Shown here one piece after another: positions 23,415 through 32,957 of a DNA stretch of 38,132 nt; within the stretch, counting starts at the first letter, position 1; each line of letters starts with the position of its first letter. The notes beneath the pieces were generated by a model. The model had not been told where the DNA came from and searched no databases. It saw nothing but the letters and a program-made list of their open reading frames with translations. A program made the translations under genes and the position numbers. The stretch lies in the NCBI GenBank assembly GCA_964496495.1, contig CAZBZU010000028.1, positions 1 to 38,132 of the forward strand. The letters run 5' to 3'. Source of the stretch: JASBRS01 sp964496495 (GTDB lineage Bacteria; Deinococcota; Deinococci; Deinococcales; Trueperaceae).

Positions 23415-24755
23415 TCAGCCGCCCTGCGCCAGCGCCTCCCGAACCACCGGCTCGAGCTCCTCCCACTCGATCCCGGTGACCCTGCCGCTGGCGAACTGCC
23501 GGTCCACCCAGCCGGCCACCTTGGACACGCGCCCGTCATCCTTCTCGAGCGGCAAGCCCAGGTGTTGACGCAGCAGGAAGAGCACGCCGGCCGTGCCGGA
23601 GTCCTTGGTGAGCGACACCTCGAGGGGCCGGCCGAGCAGGCGCGGCACGTCGAAGGGCGCGTACATCCACCAGAACTTGTTGAGGCCGTCGGCATGGATG
23701 CCGGCCCGGGTGCGGTGAGCGTCGCGGCCGAAGAGCGGGTACTTCGCGGGTGACGGCTCGCCCAGCTCGGCGTAGAGCCGCTCCAGGCGATTGAGGGCGG
23801 TGAAGTCGGGCGGCGGGTCCTGCAGGTAGCCCAACCCGATCAGGTGCATGATCACGCCTTCCAGCGGTGCGTTGCCGCTGCGCTCGCCCTTCCCCAGGCT
23901 GGTGCCGTTCACCACCGCGCAGCCCGCCGCTACGGCCGCCAGGCTGTTGGCCACCACCAGGTGGGTGTCGTTGTGCGGGTGGAACTCGAGGTCCTCGGCC
24001 TCCAGGCCGAGCGCGCGAAGCTCGGCAATCCGGCGCGGCACGCTTCGCGGCAAGGCCACGCCGTCCCAGGGCAGTCCGACCCCGAGGGTGTCGCACACCC
24101 TGAACTTGGGCCTCAGCTCGGGTCCGTAACCCTGGGCGAGCCTGAGCACCGCTTCCACGAACGGCACGATGAAGTCGCTCGGCGCTCGGGTGGCGTCCTC
24201 CAGGTGCAGGCGCGGCCGAACGCCGGCGTCCAGGGCGGACGCCACCGCCGCGAGGTAGCGCTCCGCGGCCTGCCGCCGGCCGCCTGGCCGAAACTTGTGG
24301 AAGGTGTGGAAGTCCGAGGCGGAGGCGAGCATGCCGGCCTCGCGGACGCCGAGGGCGCGCAGCCGCTCGACGTCGTCACGTCGGGCGCGGATCCAGGGGG
24401 TGGGCTCGATGGGAGCGCCGCCGCGCCAGCGCTCGACAGCGACCTCCAGGGCACGCCGATCGGCCTCCCGGTAGACGAAGAACTCGGCCTGCCGGATGGC
24501 TCCCGACGCCCCGGTGAAGGCGCAGAGGATGTCGTAGATGGCGGTACTGACGTCCTCGCTGAGCGGCAGGCCGCCCTGTTGGCCGTCGCGGTGGGTGGTC
24601 TCGGTGGTCCACGCGCGTGCGGGCAGGCCGGAGGGTCGATCGCCGCTCCATAGGTATCTGGGGAAGCCGGCCGGCGGGAACGCCTGCGGGAAGTACGCCG
24701 GCTCGCTGACGTCGGCGACGCTGGGTCTGTCTGCGGCTGGGTCGGGCGTGTCCAT
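23415..24755 (-). CDS. DRE-TIM metallolyase, LeuA/homocitrate synthase/HMGL-like, substrate unknown
   Basis: This protein has 446 residues from ATG 24755, preceded by ggagg at about 5 nt. The barrel opens TTETTHRDGQQGGLPLSED, the DRE-TIM variant with the catalytic Arg56/Asp57. It closes on the metal site in FHPHNDTHLVVANSLAAVA (around residues 257-275), followed by VNGTSLGKGERSGNAPLEG. The core is the isopropylmalate/homocitrate synthase type. The C-terminal part contains GRDAHRTRAGIHADGLNKFWWMY and LTKDSGTAGVLFLL, and no LeuA allosteric domain of the usual length is visible. Acetyl-CoA-dependent condensation of a 2-oxo acid is the likely chemistry, but substrate (pyruvate, 2-oxoglutarate, 2-oxoisovalerate or oxaloacetate) cannot be assigned. 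It is cotranscribed with a GntR regulator 46 nt upstream, unlike typical leuA. Confidence 0.72.
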   Translation of the reverse strand: MDTPDPAADRPSVADVSEPAYFPQAFPPAGFPRYLWSGDRPSGLPARAWTTETTHRDGQQGGLPLSEDVSTAIYDILCAFTGASGAIRQAEFFVYREADRRALEVAVERWRGGAPIEPTPWIRARRDDVERLRALGVREAGMLASASDFHTFHKFRPGGRRQAAERYLAAVASALDAGVRPRLHLEDATRAPSDFIVPFVEAVLRLAQGYGPELRPKFRVCDTLGVGLPWDGVALPRSVPRRIAELRALGLEAEDLEFHPHNDTHLVVANSLAAVAAGCAVVNGTSLGKGERSGNAPLEGVIMHLIGLGYLQDPPPDFTALNRLERLYAELGEPSPAKYPLFGRDAHRTRAGIHADGLNKFWWMYAPFDVPRLLGRPLEVSLTKDSGTAGVLFLLRQHLGLPLEKDDGRVSKVAGWVDRQFASGRVTGIEWEELEPVVREALAQGG

Positions 24756-24801
24756 GGGGTCCTCCAGAGAGGGTGAGCGGACGCGGCGGATCGCCGCCGC
24801 G

Positions 24802-25416
24802 TCAGTCGGCGGGGGCCGGGAACTCGGCGCTGAAGTCGAGCTCCCGAGGAAGCGTGGCGCCCGGCCCCGCCAGGCGCGCGGCCAGAGCGGGGTGGATGAC
24901 GGTGAGGTGGACCTGGCTGCCGTCATGCGCCCCCGGCGCCACCGTGAGCAGTGCGACCTCGGGACGGAACAGCATGCGCGCGCGGGCCAGCAACTCCTCG
25001 GACTGCAAGGCGTTCTCCGCGACCAACGCCACCCGGAAGCGCGGGGCCGACGCCGCCATGGCGGCGTGCGCGGCCACGGTCTCGACCAGCTCCTTGGCGC
25101 CGATCGTCAGCGCCCGCGCCTTCCCGGAGGCCTCCGCGCCCAGGGCGGCGAGGTAGGCATGCTCGCTGGAGGCGGGCGGGCTGGGCGCGACGTGCGTGCC
25201 GGCACGCTTGCGCTGCACCAGGTAGCCCTCCGACTCGAGCTCGGCGTACGCGGCCGCCACGGTGTTGACGTTGATACCCTCACGCGCCGCCAGCTCGCGA
25301 ACGGTGGGCAGGGGGTCGCCGCTGCGCAGCGCACCCGCGTGCACCAGCGCGCGGACCTGCGCCTTCAGCTGATCGCCGAGCCGCAACGGCAGGGAGCGGT
25401 CGAGGTGGATGTCCAT
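24802..25416 (-). CDS. GntR family transcriptional regulator (YtrA-like)
   Basis: The 204-residue regulator starts at ATG 25416. Residues 1-75 are a winged helix-turn-helix of the GntR type: LGDQLKAQVRALVHAGALRS, then LPTVRELAAREGINVNTVAA and the wing SEGYLVQRKRAGTHV. The C-terminal 120 residues are helical, with AAMAASAPRFRVALVAENAL and PEVALLTVAPGAHDGSQVHL. They are longer than the usual YtrA tail but do not clearly match FadR or HutC domains. The gene is upstream of and probably cotranscribed with the DRE-TIM metallolyase. The AT-rich island immediately upstream offers an operator, and self-control is expected for YtrA-like regulators. No ABC transporter is nearby, although YtrA relatives often control one. 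Confidence 0.82.
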   Translation of the reverse strand: MDIHLDRSLPLRLGDQLKAQVRALVHAGALRSGDPLPTVRELAAREGINVNTVAAAYAELESEGYLVQRKRAGTHVAPSPPASSEHAYLAALGAEASGKARALTIGAKELVETVAAHAAMAASAPRFRVALVAENALQSEELLARARMLFRPEVALLTVAPGAHDGSQVHLTVIHPALAARLAGPGATLPRELDFSAEFPAPAD

Positions 25417-25419
25417 GCC

Positions 25420-25504
25420 ACAGATATTATCATGCTAGTAGTACAATATTATAGGATTGGCCTACATAGACTAGACTATTATCTACCGTCATAGGATATT
25501 AGCT
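25420..25504. promoter_or_regulatory. AT-rich promoter/operator island between GntR and hemolysin III genes
   Basis: About 85 bp, markedly AT-rich in a roughly 70% G+C window. TAATAT (25424-25429, minus strand) lies 7 nt before the GntR ATG, so that gene is also predicted leaderless. atattat recurs at 25424-25430 and 25446-25452, spaced 22 bp, and ataggat at 25451 and 25491, spaced 40 bp. Spacings near whole helical turns suit operator half-sites, but no perfect dyad is visible. Confidence 0.5.
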
Positions 25505-25512
25505 CGTTGGAG

Positions 25513-25543
25513 CGGCCGCCAGGACCGGCCGCCAGGACCGGCC
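25513..25543 (+). repeat. Short tandem repeat, two copies plus part of a third
   Basis: cggccgccaggac occurs at 25513-25525 and again at 25526-25538, followed by cggcc. It lies between the AT-rich island and the -10 box of the hemolysin III gene. Slippage in high-G+C sequence explains it. Confidence 0.6.
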
Positions 25544-25558
25544 ACTGCGCGGCGCTGC

Positions 25559-25564
25559 TAGACT
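25559..25564 (+). promoter_or_regulatory. -10 box TAGACT, leaderless start of the hemolysin III gene
   Basis: TAGACT is followed by 5 nt and GTG 25570. This decides the start, since an in-frame start 63 nt upstream would lie before the promoter. Confidence 0.6.
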
Positions 25565-25569
25565 GCCCC

Positions 25570-26283
25570 GTGACCCGCCACGACGGCTCGCATCGGGCCT
25601 CGCCGTCCCCGCGTTCGACCGGCGGGCGGTGGAGGCGCGGTCTTCGTGAGCCCTTCAACGCCCTCTCGCATCTCGCGGGTGCGGTGGTCGCCCTCGCCGG
25701 CGGCGTGTATCTGGTGGCGCGAGCCGCGGGCGAGCCCTGGCGTGCCGCCAGCTTCGCCGCCTACGCCCTGGCCTCCGTAACGCTGTTCGCGGCCAGCACG
25801 TCACTGCATGCACTCCCGCTGCAGTCGGCTGCCGGCGAGTGGCGCCGCCGTGGCGACCATGCGGCCATCTTCGGGCTCATCGCGGGGAGCTACACGCCGG
25901 TGGCGCTGGTGACGCTGCGCGGTGCCGGCAGCGCCTGGGCGTGGCCGCTCTTCGGTCTGGTGTGGGCGCTGGCCGTCGCCGGCATGATCTTCAAGCTGGC
26001 GTGGTTCCACGCGCCCAGGTGGCTCTCCACCGGGCTCTACCTGCTGCTCGGCTGGTTGGCGCTGCTCGCCATCCGGCCGATCGCCGCGGCCATGCCGCCC
26101 GGCGGGCTGGCCCTGCTCGTCGCAGGCGGGTTGCTCTACTCGGTGGGCGCCGTCGTGTACGCCCGCAAGCGCCCCGATCCGGCGCCGGCCGTGTTCGGAT
26201 ACCACGGTCTCTGGCACCTCTTCGTGCTGGCCGGTTGGGCCGCGCACTTCGCCATGATGGCGCTTTACGTGCTGCCGCGGTGA
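25570..26283 (+). CDS. Hemolysin III (HlyIII/YqfA) family membrane protein
   Basis: The 237-residue polytopic inner-membrane protein, starting at GTG 25570, has about seven hydrophobic segments, starting FNALSHLAGAVVALAGGVYL. Conserved family residues are present: the Ser/His pair in ASTSLHALPL, DHAAIFGLIAGSYTP with Asp-His, and the final YHGLWHLFVLAGWAAHF with His residues that bind zinc in the adiponectin-receptor (PAQR) superfamily. Function in bacteria is uncertain; relatives have been linked to membrane fluidity or ceramidase-like activity. The gene stands alone and faces the V-ATPase operon, with a shared terminator-like hairpin between them. Confidence 0.88.
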   Translation: MTRHDGSHRASPSPRSTGGRWRRGLREPFNALSHLAGAVVALAGGVYLVARAAGEPWRAASFAAYALASVTLFAASTSLHALPLQSAAGEWRRRGDHAAIFGLIAGSYTPVALVTLRGAGSAWAWPLFGLVWALAVAGMIFKLAWFHAPRWLSTGLYLLLGWLALLAIRPIAAAMPPGGLALLVAGGLLYSVGAVVYARKRPDPAPAVFGYHGLWHLFVLAGWAAHFAMMALYVLPR

Positions 26284-26290
26284 CGCGTTC

Positions 26291-26323
26291 CGGCCGGGCT
26301 CCGCCACTGCGGGCGCCCGGCCG
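26291..26323. terminator. Hairpin shared by convergent hemolysin III gene and V-ATPase operon
   Basis: cggccgggc (26291-26299) pairs with gcccggccg (26315-26323), with a 15-nt loop. It begins 8 nt after one stop and ends 27 nt before the other, so it may act in both directions. Confidence 0.5.
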
Positions 26324-26350
26324 GGCATGCTGCTCGTGGAGCATTGCTGC

Positions 26351-26818
26351 TCAGATGGTGGCGGTGATGAACACCAGCACGAAGATCGCCACGGTCTCCA
26401 CCACGCCGATCGCCATGAGATAGTTGCCGAAGCCCTGGCCCGTCTCGCCGAGGGCGTCGGAAGCGGCCGCGCCGACGCGCCCCTGCATCAACGCGGACGC
26501 GCCCATGGCGAGGCCGCCGAAGACGCCGAGACCGAGCATGGCAGGCCACGCCACGGTCGTGTGGTTCGTCAGCGCGCTCGAGACGCTACGCACGACGGAG
26601 TTCATGAGGATCATCCCGTAGATGGTCTGCGATAGCGGCGCACCCACGAAGGTGATGAGGATGAACGGCGCCGCCTTGTTCTGGGCGTACGCGCGCTTCC
26701 AGGCGCCGACGGCGGCCATGCCGGCGATGCCGGTGCCGAACGCCGACCCGAGCGCAGCGAGGCCGAGGACGGTCGCGCCGCCTGCCTTGCCCAAAGCGGC
26801 CATCAGTACGGGATCCAT
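26351..26818 (-). CDS. atpK: V-type ATP synthase subunit K (rotor ring proteolipid)
   Basis: The 155-residue proteolipid contains two fused hairpins (four transmembrane helices, about 12-37, 50-78, 90-115 and 128-154), forming the rotor ring. The ATG 26818 follows aaggaggag at 6 nt, an excellent site for a subunit needed in many copies. The carboxylate of hairpin 2 is Glu141 in VVETVAIFVLVF; hairpin 1 has Gln64 in APLSQTIYGM instead of an acid. Gln64, Gln112 (SALMQGRVG), Glu141 and Thr142 align by eye with the Na+ ligands of the Enterococcus hirae K ring, so Na+ transport is possible. It is the last gene of the operon. Confidence 0.93.
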   Translation of the reverse strand: MDPVLMAALGKAGGATVLGLAALGSAFGTGIAGMAAVGAWKRAYAQNKAAPFILITFVGAPLSQTIYGMILMNSVVRSVSSALTNHTTVAWPAMLGLGVFGGLAMGASALMQGRVGAAASDALGETGQGFGNYLMAIGVVETVAIFVLVFITATI

Positions 26819-26843
26819 GAAGCTCCTCCTTCAGTACGGGGGT

Positions 26844-28652
26844 TCATGCCCCCTCCTGGCGCTGTGACGACCGGGCGAAGGGGCGGTACGGTCGGCCCGT
26901 CCACTCCATGCCCAGGTGGCTCGCGAACTCCAGCATGTTCAGCCGGACGCCGTGGACAAGCACGCCCATGGTGGCCAGCAGGATGTTGAGGGTGTGTCCG
27001 AAGAACAGCACCAATGCGGCGGTGAGGCCCGCGGCGATGCTACCGATCCCCGAGCCCACCGCCATCTGGTTGAACGCCTGGGCGATGGCGAAGGTGGCCG
27101 CGCCGACGGCGAAGAGGCGGACGTACGAGACCAGGTCGACGAAGTTGCTCACCAGGCTGAGCGGCAGCATCACGTGGTTGAACCACTCCGCCCTCAACGC
27201 CTTCGGAGGCGTCATGAACAGAACGATCAGCACCACGCCGGCCGCGAGCACGTAGATCATCGCGTGCGGGAACGGCTTCCCGAGCACCATCTCGGTTGCC
27301 AGGAAGTACATCGTCCAGGTGGTGCCGATCCAACCGAGCTGCGCGAGCGCCCGCGGCGACGGCAGGAACCGCACCACGTTCCAGCCGTGCGCCACCGTGA
27401 GGTGGATGGCACCGATCAGGAAGCTCAGCAGGATCATGTGGTTGGCGTCGGTCAACCAGGCGACCTGCACCGCCTTCAGCGGGTGGGGGAGCAGCGCGAT
27501 GCCGAAGTAGCTCCCGGTCAGCACGCCCCACACGATGGTGCACACGCTCATCAGCCTGAGGAACGGCACCATCGGCTGGGGCCCCGGCCGCATGCGGCGG
27601 CGCAGCAGCTCCGTGAGGCCGAGGAAGATGAGCCCGTAACCGGCATCGCCCACGATCATGGCGAAGAAGAGGCTCATGAACAGCAGGAACGGCACGCTGA
27701 CGTCCACCTGGTCGTACCCGGGAAGCACGCCCGTGAAGGAGAACAGCGCCCGGATGGGCCGCACCCAGCGCGGCATCTCGATGAGCACGGGCGCCTCGTC
27801 GGCCGGCTCAACGTCCTCCACCAGCACGCCCCAGCCGTTGACGTCGGCCGCCCGCTGCACGGCGGCCAGGCGCGGTTCCGGGCAGTAGCCTCGCACGAAC
27901 GCCAGGGGACCGGCCTGCGCCATGCCCGCCCGCGCCTCCTCGAAGGCCAGCCGGTCCTCGGCCTCCGGGAGTGTGGCGGCGATCGCCGCCGTGTGGCGCG
28001 CCAGCCCTGCCAAGGCGGCCCGTGCGCGCTTCTGCTCCGCGCGCACGCCCTCGAGGTGGGTGCGGAGGCGCGCCGGTGAGCGTGAAGGCAGCGCGACCGG
28101 CTCGACGCCGGCAGCCTCTCGCTCGGCAGCGCCAGCGTCCAGCTCGGCGCCGCGGCCCACCAGCGCCAGGTAGCGGTGGCTGCCGTCGCGAGCCACCTCG
28201 TGCGCCGCCACGCCCGCGCCAGCGGGCGTCCACCGCGCCGGCGCGCGAACCAGGCGCACGCCCACGTCGCGGGCCTCGAGCGCTGCCAGCGCCTCCGGAT
28301 CGAAGTCGCCGAGCGGCGCCACGCGCACCAGCTCGCGGGTCGCCTCGTCTGCCGCCTGGGTCAGGTCGTCGAGGCGGCGGGCAAGCTGCAGCGTCCTCTC
28401 GACGGCGGCCCGAGGGGTGGGGATCTCCGGCGAGGCGCCGCCCGGCACCGCCTTGCGGAGAACCTCGAGAGCCTGGCGCGTCGCCTCCAATCGGCCGCGC
28501 GCGTTGGCGACGCCGTTGGCGAGGTCCTCGCTGCGGCCGGCGTCGCGCTCGGCCAGCAGGTGCAGGACGCCCAGGTCCTGAAGCCGCGCCAGGGAGCGCT
28601 CCTCGTCGCTGGCCAGCATCACCACGGTGAGCCGCTTCATCGGCAGGATCAC
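26844..28652 (-). CDS. atpI: V-type ATP synthase subunit I (a-subunit-like stator)
   Basis: The 602-residue stator begins MILPMKRLTVVMLASDEE. The soluble N-terminal half is alpha-helical and coiled. The membrane half starts near residue 310, with about seven helices that carry the ion half-channels facing the K ring (FLLFMSLFFAMIVGDAGYGL, then SVCTIVWGVLTGSYFGIALL and SYVRLFAVGAATFAIAQAFN, with the conserved Arg in SYVRLFAVG). Start: GTG 28652 forms a GTGA overlap with the subunit D stop; an ATG at 28640 would shorten it by four residues. Confidence 0.92.
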   Translation of the reverse strand: MILPMKRLTVVMLASDEERSLARLQDLGVLHLLAERDAGRSEDLANGVANARGRLEATRQALEVLRKAVPGGASPEIPTPRAAVERTLQLARRLDDLTQAADEATRELVRVAPLGDFDPEALAALEARDVGVRLVRAPARWTPAGAGVAAHEVARDGSHRYLALVGRGAELDAGAAEREAAGVEPVALPSRSPARLRTHLEGVRAEQKRARAALAGLARHTAAIAATLPEAEDRLAFEEARAGMAQAGPLAFVRGYCPEPRLAAVQRAADVNGWGVLVEDVEPADEAPVLIEMPRWVRPIRALFSFTGVLPGYDQVDVSVPFLLFMSLFFAMIVGDAGYGLIFLGLTELLRRRMRPGPQPMVPFLRLMSVCTIVWGVLTGSYFGIALLPHPLKAVQVAWLTDANHMILLSFLIGAIHLTVAHGWNVVRFLPSPRALAQLGWIGTTWTMYFLATEMVLGKPFPHAMIYVLAAGVVLIVLFMTPPKALRAEWFNHVMLPLSLVSNFVDLVSYVRLFAVGAATFAIAQAFNQMAVGSGIGSIAAGLTAALVLFFGHTLNILLATMGVLVHGVRLNMLEFASHLGMEWTGRPYRPFARSSQRQEGA

Positions 28653-29250
28653 GATGCCCCCGCCCGCTCCGCGGTCTTCGCCTTGGCGATCTTGGCGCGC
28701 ACGACCTCCGCCGCCTGCTGGTCGCCCAAGGCGATGCGGATGGTCCTGATGGTGCGCTCGGCCTCGGGGATCTTCACCTTCTCGAAGAGGTTCACCCGTT
28801 GCGACGTGACCCGCAGCTCGGCCTCGAGCAGCGCTCGCTGCTCGGCCAGCACCCGCACCTGGAGTCGCAGGCGCAGCAGCGTCTCCACCGCCGCGACGGC
28901 GTCCTCGAAGTACGGCGCGGTGGCGAACAGGTCGGGTGGGATGCGGTCGAAGGCGACGTCCTCCAGCACGGGCACCTCGATGCCCGCGATGTTGGTGGTT
29001 CCCAGCTGCAGCGCGCGCACGCGCAGGTGCTGCGCCACCGGCGGCTCGTCGGCGAAGAGGGCGATCCAGGGCTCGAGCTCGTCGCTGGCCCGGTCGAGCG
29101 CCTCCAGCGCCCGACGTTGCTCGGTCTCGGCGCGCCGCACCTCCATCTGTAGCTGGCGCTTCTTCAGCTGGAGGGTGGGGAGGTAGCGCTCGAAGCGCGC
29201 CAGCGCGTCACGGTGCCGCTTCAGCTCCTGCTTGCTAGCGCGGACGTGGC

Positions 29251-29254
<4 letters not shown>
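28649..29254 (-). CDS. atpD: V-type ATP synthase subunit D (central shaft)
   Basis: The 201-residue central-stalk subunit couples the A3B3 motor to the K ring. Long N- and C-terminal helices (SKQELKRHRDALARFERYLP and later TSQRVNLFEKVKIPEAERTI) form the antiparallel coiled coil typical of the family. The start is a rare TTG at 29254, with TTGA shared with the subunit B stop. ggagg (29262-29266 on the minus strand) lies 7 nt upstream. Subunit F, the usual partner of D in the shaft, is not encoded in this operon. Confidence 0.9.
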
Positions 29255-30625
<1,371 letters not shown>

Positions 30626-30633
<8 letters not shown>

Positions 30634-32359
30634 CGACGGTCACCCCCTCGACCTTGGCCGCGATGCGGCCCTCGATCTCGTCGAACGCCGGCTCGTCCTG
30701 CCTCACCAGGTTCCACTCCTTGGTGAGCTGCGTCAGCTCCTGGAAGAAGCGCCGAGCGGCGTCCTTGTCGGGGAAGTCCAGCCGAGCCCTGAGTACCCCG
30801 CTCAGGCGGCCGAAGACGTGCCTCTGGCGGGCCGCGCCGCTGGCGGCGTCGACCTCGTGGAAGGCGTCCTGCTGCAGGTAGGCGGCGTCCAGATACTCGG
30901 CCTTCAGGTAGGTCACGTAGTCCTGCATGGCCGTGCCCTCCTCGCCGACCACCTTCATCATCTGATCGACCTCGTGCCCCGCGCGCAGCATCTCACGTGC
31001 GGCGTGGACGTCGCCGACGTCGGCCACCCCGGGGTAGCGGCTCCAGCTCTCGAGCGGGTCCACCGCCGGGTAGCGGCGGGCGTCCGAGCGTTCGCGCGAG
31101 AGCCCGTGGAAGGCGCCCACCACCTTCAGGGTGGCCTGCGTGACCGGCTCCTCGAAGTTGCCCCCGGCGGGGCTCACGGCGCCGCCGATGGTCACCGATG
31201 CGATGCGGCCGTCGTTGAGGCGCACCACGCCGCCGCGCTCGTAGAAGGCTGCGATGACCGACTCCAGGTAGGCGGGGAAGGCCTCCTCGCCCGGGATCTC
31301 CTCGAGGCGTCCGGAGATCTCCCGCAGCGCCTGCGCCCAGCGCGAGGTGGAGTCCGCCAGCAACAGCACGTTGAGGCCCATCTGGCGGTAGTACTCCGCC
31401 AGCGTCACCGCGGTGTAGACGCTTGCTTCGCGCGCGGCCACCGGCATGGAGCTGGTGTTCACCACGATCAGGGTGCGCTCCATCAAGCTCCTGCCGGTCC
31501 GGGGGTCGGTGAGCTCCGGGAACTCGCGCAGCGTCTCCACCACCTCGCCTGCCCGCTCGCCACAGGCCGCGATGATGACGATGTCGACCTCGGCGTGGCG
31601 GCTGGTGATCTGCTGGAGCACCGTCTTGCCGGCGCCGAAGGGCCCGGGGATGCAGTAGGTGCCGCCCAGCGCGACGGGGAAGAGGGTGTCGATGATGCGC
31701 ACCTTGGTGACCAGGGTGTCGCGCGGGCGGAGCCGCTCGCGGTAGGCGCGGATGGGCGCCTTCACCGGCCAGCGCCGGAGCATGCCGACCTCGCGCCGGG
31801 TGCCGCGCTCGTCGACCAGGGTCGCGATGGGCTCCTCGACGGTGTACTCGCCGGCGGGCGCCAGCTGTTCGAGCTGCCAGCGGCCCTGCCAGCCGAAGGG
31901 CACCATGATCTGGTGCGCGACCGCGTGCTCGGGCACGCTGCCGAGGCTGTCGCCGGCACGCAGCCAGGCCCCCGGCTCGGCCGCCGGGGTGAACGCCCAG
32001 TGGCGCTCCCGATCGAGCGGCAGCAGGTAGGTACCGCGCTGAAGGAAGAAGCCCGCCTGCTCGGCGAGCTCCGGGAGGGGGTTCTGCAATCCGTCGAAGA
32101 TGCGGCCCAGCAGGCCGGGCCCCAGCTCGGCGGTGAGCAGCTCCCCGGAGAACTCCACCGCCCCGCCGACATGGAGGCCGGTGGTGTCCTCGAACACCTG
32201 CATGTCGGCGTAGGCGCCGCGCACCCGGATGAGCTCGGCCTTCAGCCGGAGGTCGTTGAGGACGGCATAGCCGACCTCGTTCTGGATGACGGGGGTGTCG
32301 AACGCGACGGTGAGCAGGTTGCCGCTCACCGACACGATGCGGCCTGCATGACTAGCCAT
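30626..32359 (-). CDS. atpA: V-type ATP synthase subunit A (catalytic)
   Basis: The 577-residue catalytic subunit has Walker A GPFGAGKT (239-246, in GTYCIPGPFGAGKTVLQQ) and the bulge domain before it (GVEFSGELL-like region near 65-80, and the 110-200 insert). ACGERAGEVVETLREFPEL, NTSSMPVAAREASVYTAVTL and LLLADSTSRWAQALREISGR with the Walker B Asp follow. The C-terminal helical domain contacts D. ATG 32359 follows gaggag at 6 nt and overlaps the DUF2764-like gene by 8 nt. The N-terminus MASHAGRIVSVSGNLLTVAF is typical of subunit A. Confidence 0.95.
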
Positions 32360-32939
32360 GGTGCTCCTCGATGGTCTGCGCTCCATTCGCGTCTTGGTTG
32401 CCACGCGCTTCGACGTGATCCAGGATGCGGCCCAGGATCTCGCGGCCGGCGGCCGGCTCGCGCCCGGCCCAACGCCAGCCGATGCGCAAGCGCTGGGCAT
32501 AGGCGAACAGCGCTGCGAAGCCCCAGGGGACGGGGCCCGACAGCTCGTCCAAGAGAGCCCAGCGCAAGCCGTCGAGCGCTCGCTCCCGGGTCATGGGATC
32601 CCCGGACTCGTAGGCTCGCGCGACGGCCTCCTCGATCATCACCAGGAAGCCGCGGTGCTCGCGATCGCGGCCCGACTCCCCCGGGGCCATGCCCCAGAAG
32701 GAGGCGCGCCGGCGAGCGAGGGCGTTGGCGAGCTGGCGCTCGCCGTCGCGCCAGGCCCGCGCCACGGCCGCCTCCGGGCCGCCGACGCTCGCTTCGGCGG
32801 CCGCCTCGGGATCGGTCAGGGCGGCAAGCTCGTCGTCCGTCACGAAGCCGCGGCAGCGCGCGAGCAGCTCGGACAGCGGCATCGGTGGCGGGTCGTCGAT
32901 GCCGAAGCCGGGCAGGGTGGACAGGAGGTAGGCGTACAC
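32352..32939 (-). CDS. DUF2764-like protein encoded in the V-ATPase operon
   Basis: This 195-residue protein begins MYAYLLSTLPGFGIDDPPPM, the short hydrophobic start remembered for DUF2764. It continues as mostly soluble helices (LSELLARCRGFVTDDELAAL, and YAQRLRIGWRWAGREPAAGR, where the Arg/Trp run is conserved in family members). The C-terminus IEEHHG is short. It stands exactly where the spirochaete and chlamydia operons carry a small uncharacterised gene between E and A, and where Thermus has C and F. It may therefore stand in for C (the rotor adaptor), but this is inference. It starts at GTG 32939 after ggaggggga. Confidence 0.68.
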   Translation of the reverse strand: MYAYLLSTLPGFGIDDPPPMPLSELLARCRGFVTDDELAALTDPEAAAEASVGGPEAAVARAWRDGERQLANALARRRASFWGMAPGESGRDREHRGFLVMIEEAVARAYESGDPMTRERALDGLRWALLDELSGPVPWGFAALFAYAQRLRIGWRWAGREPAAGREILGRILDHVEARGNQDANGAQTIEEHHG

Positions 32940-32957
32940 GCGCTCCCCCTCCGGCCG

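Noticed and set aside
25420..25504. AT-rich island as replication origin or attachment site
   Set aside because: No DnaA boxes, tRNA end duplication or integrase gene; it sits between divergent starts, as expected for an operator.
25513..25543. Tandem 13-bp repeat as a CRISPR
   Set aside because: Only two full copies and no spacers.
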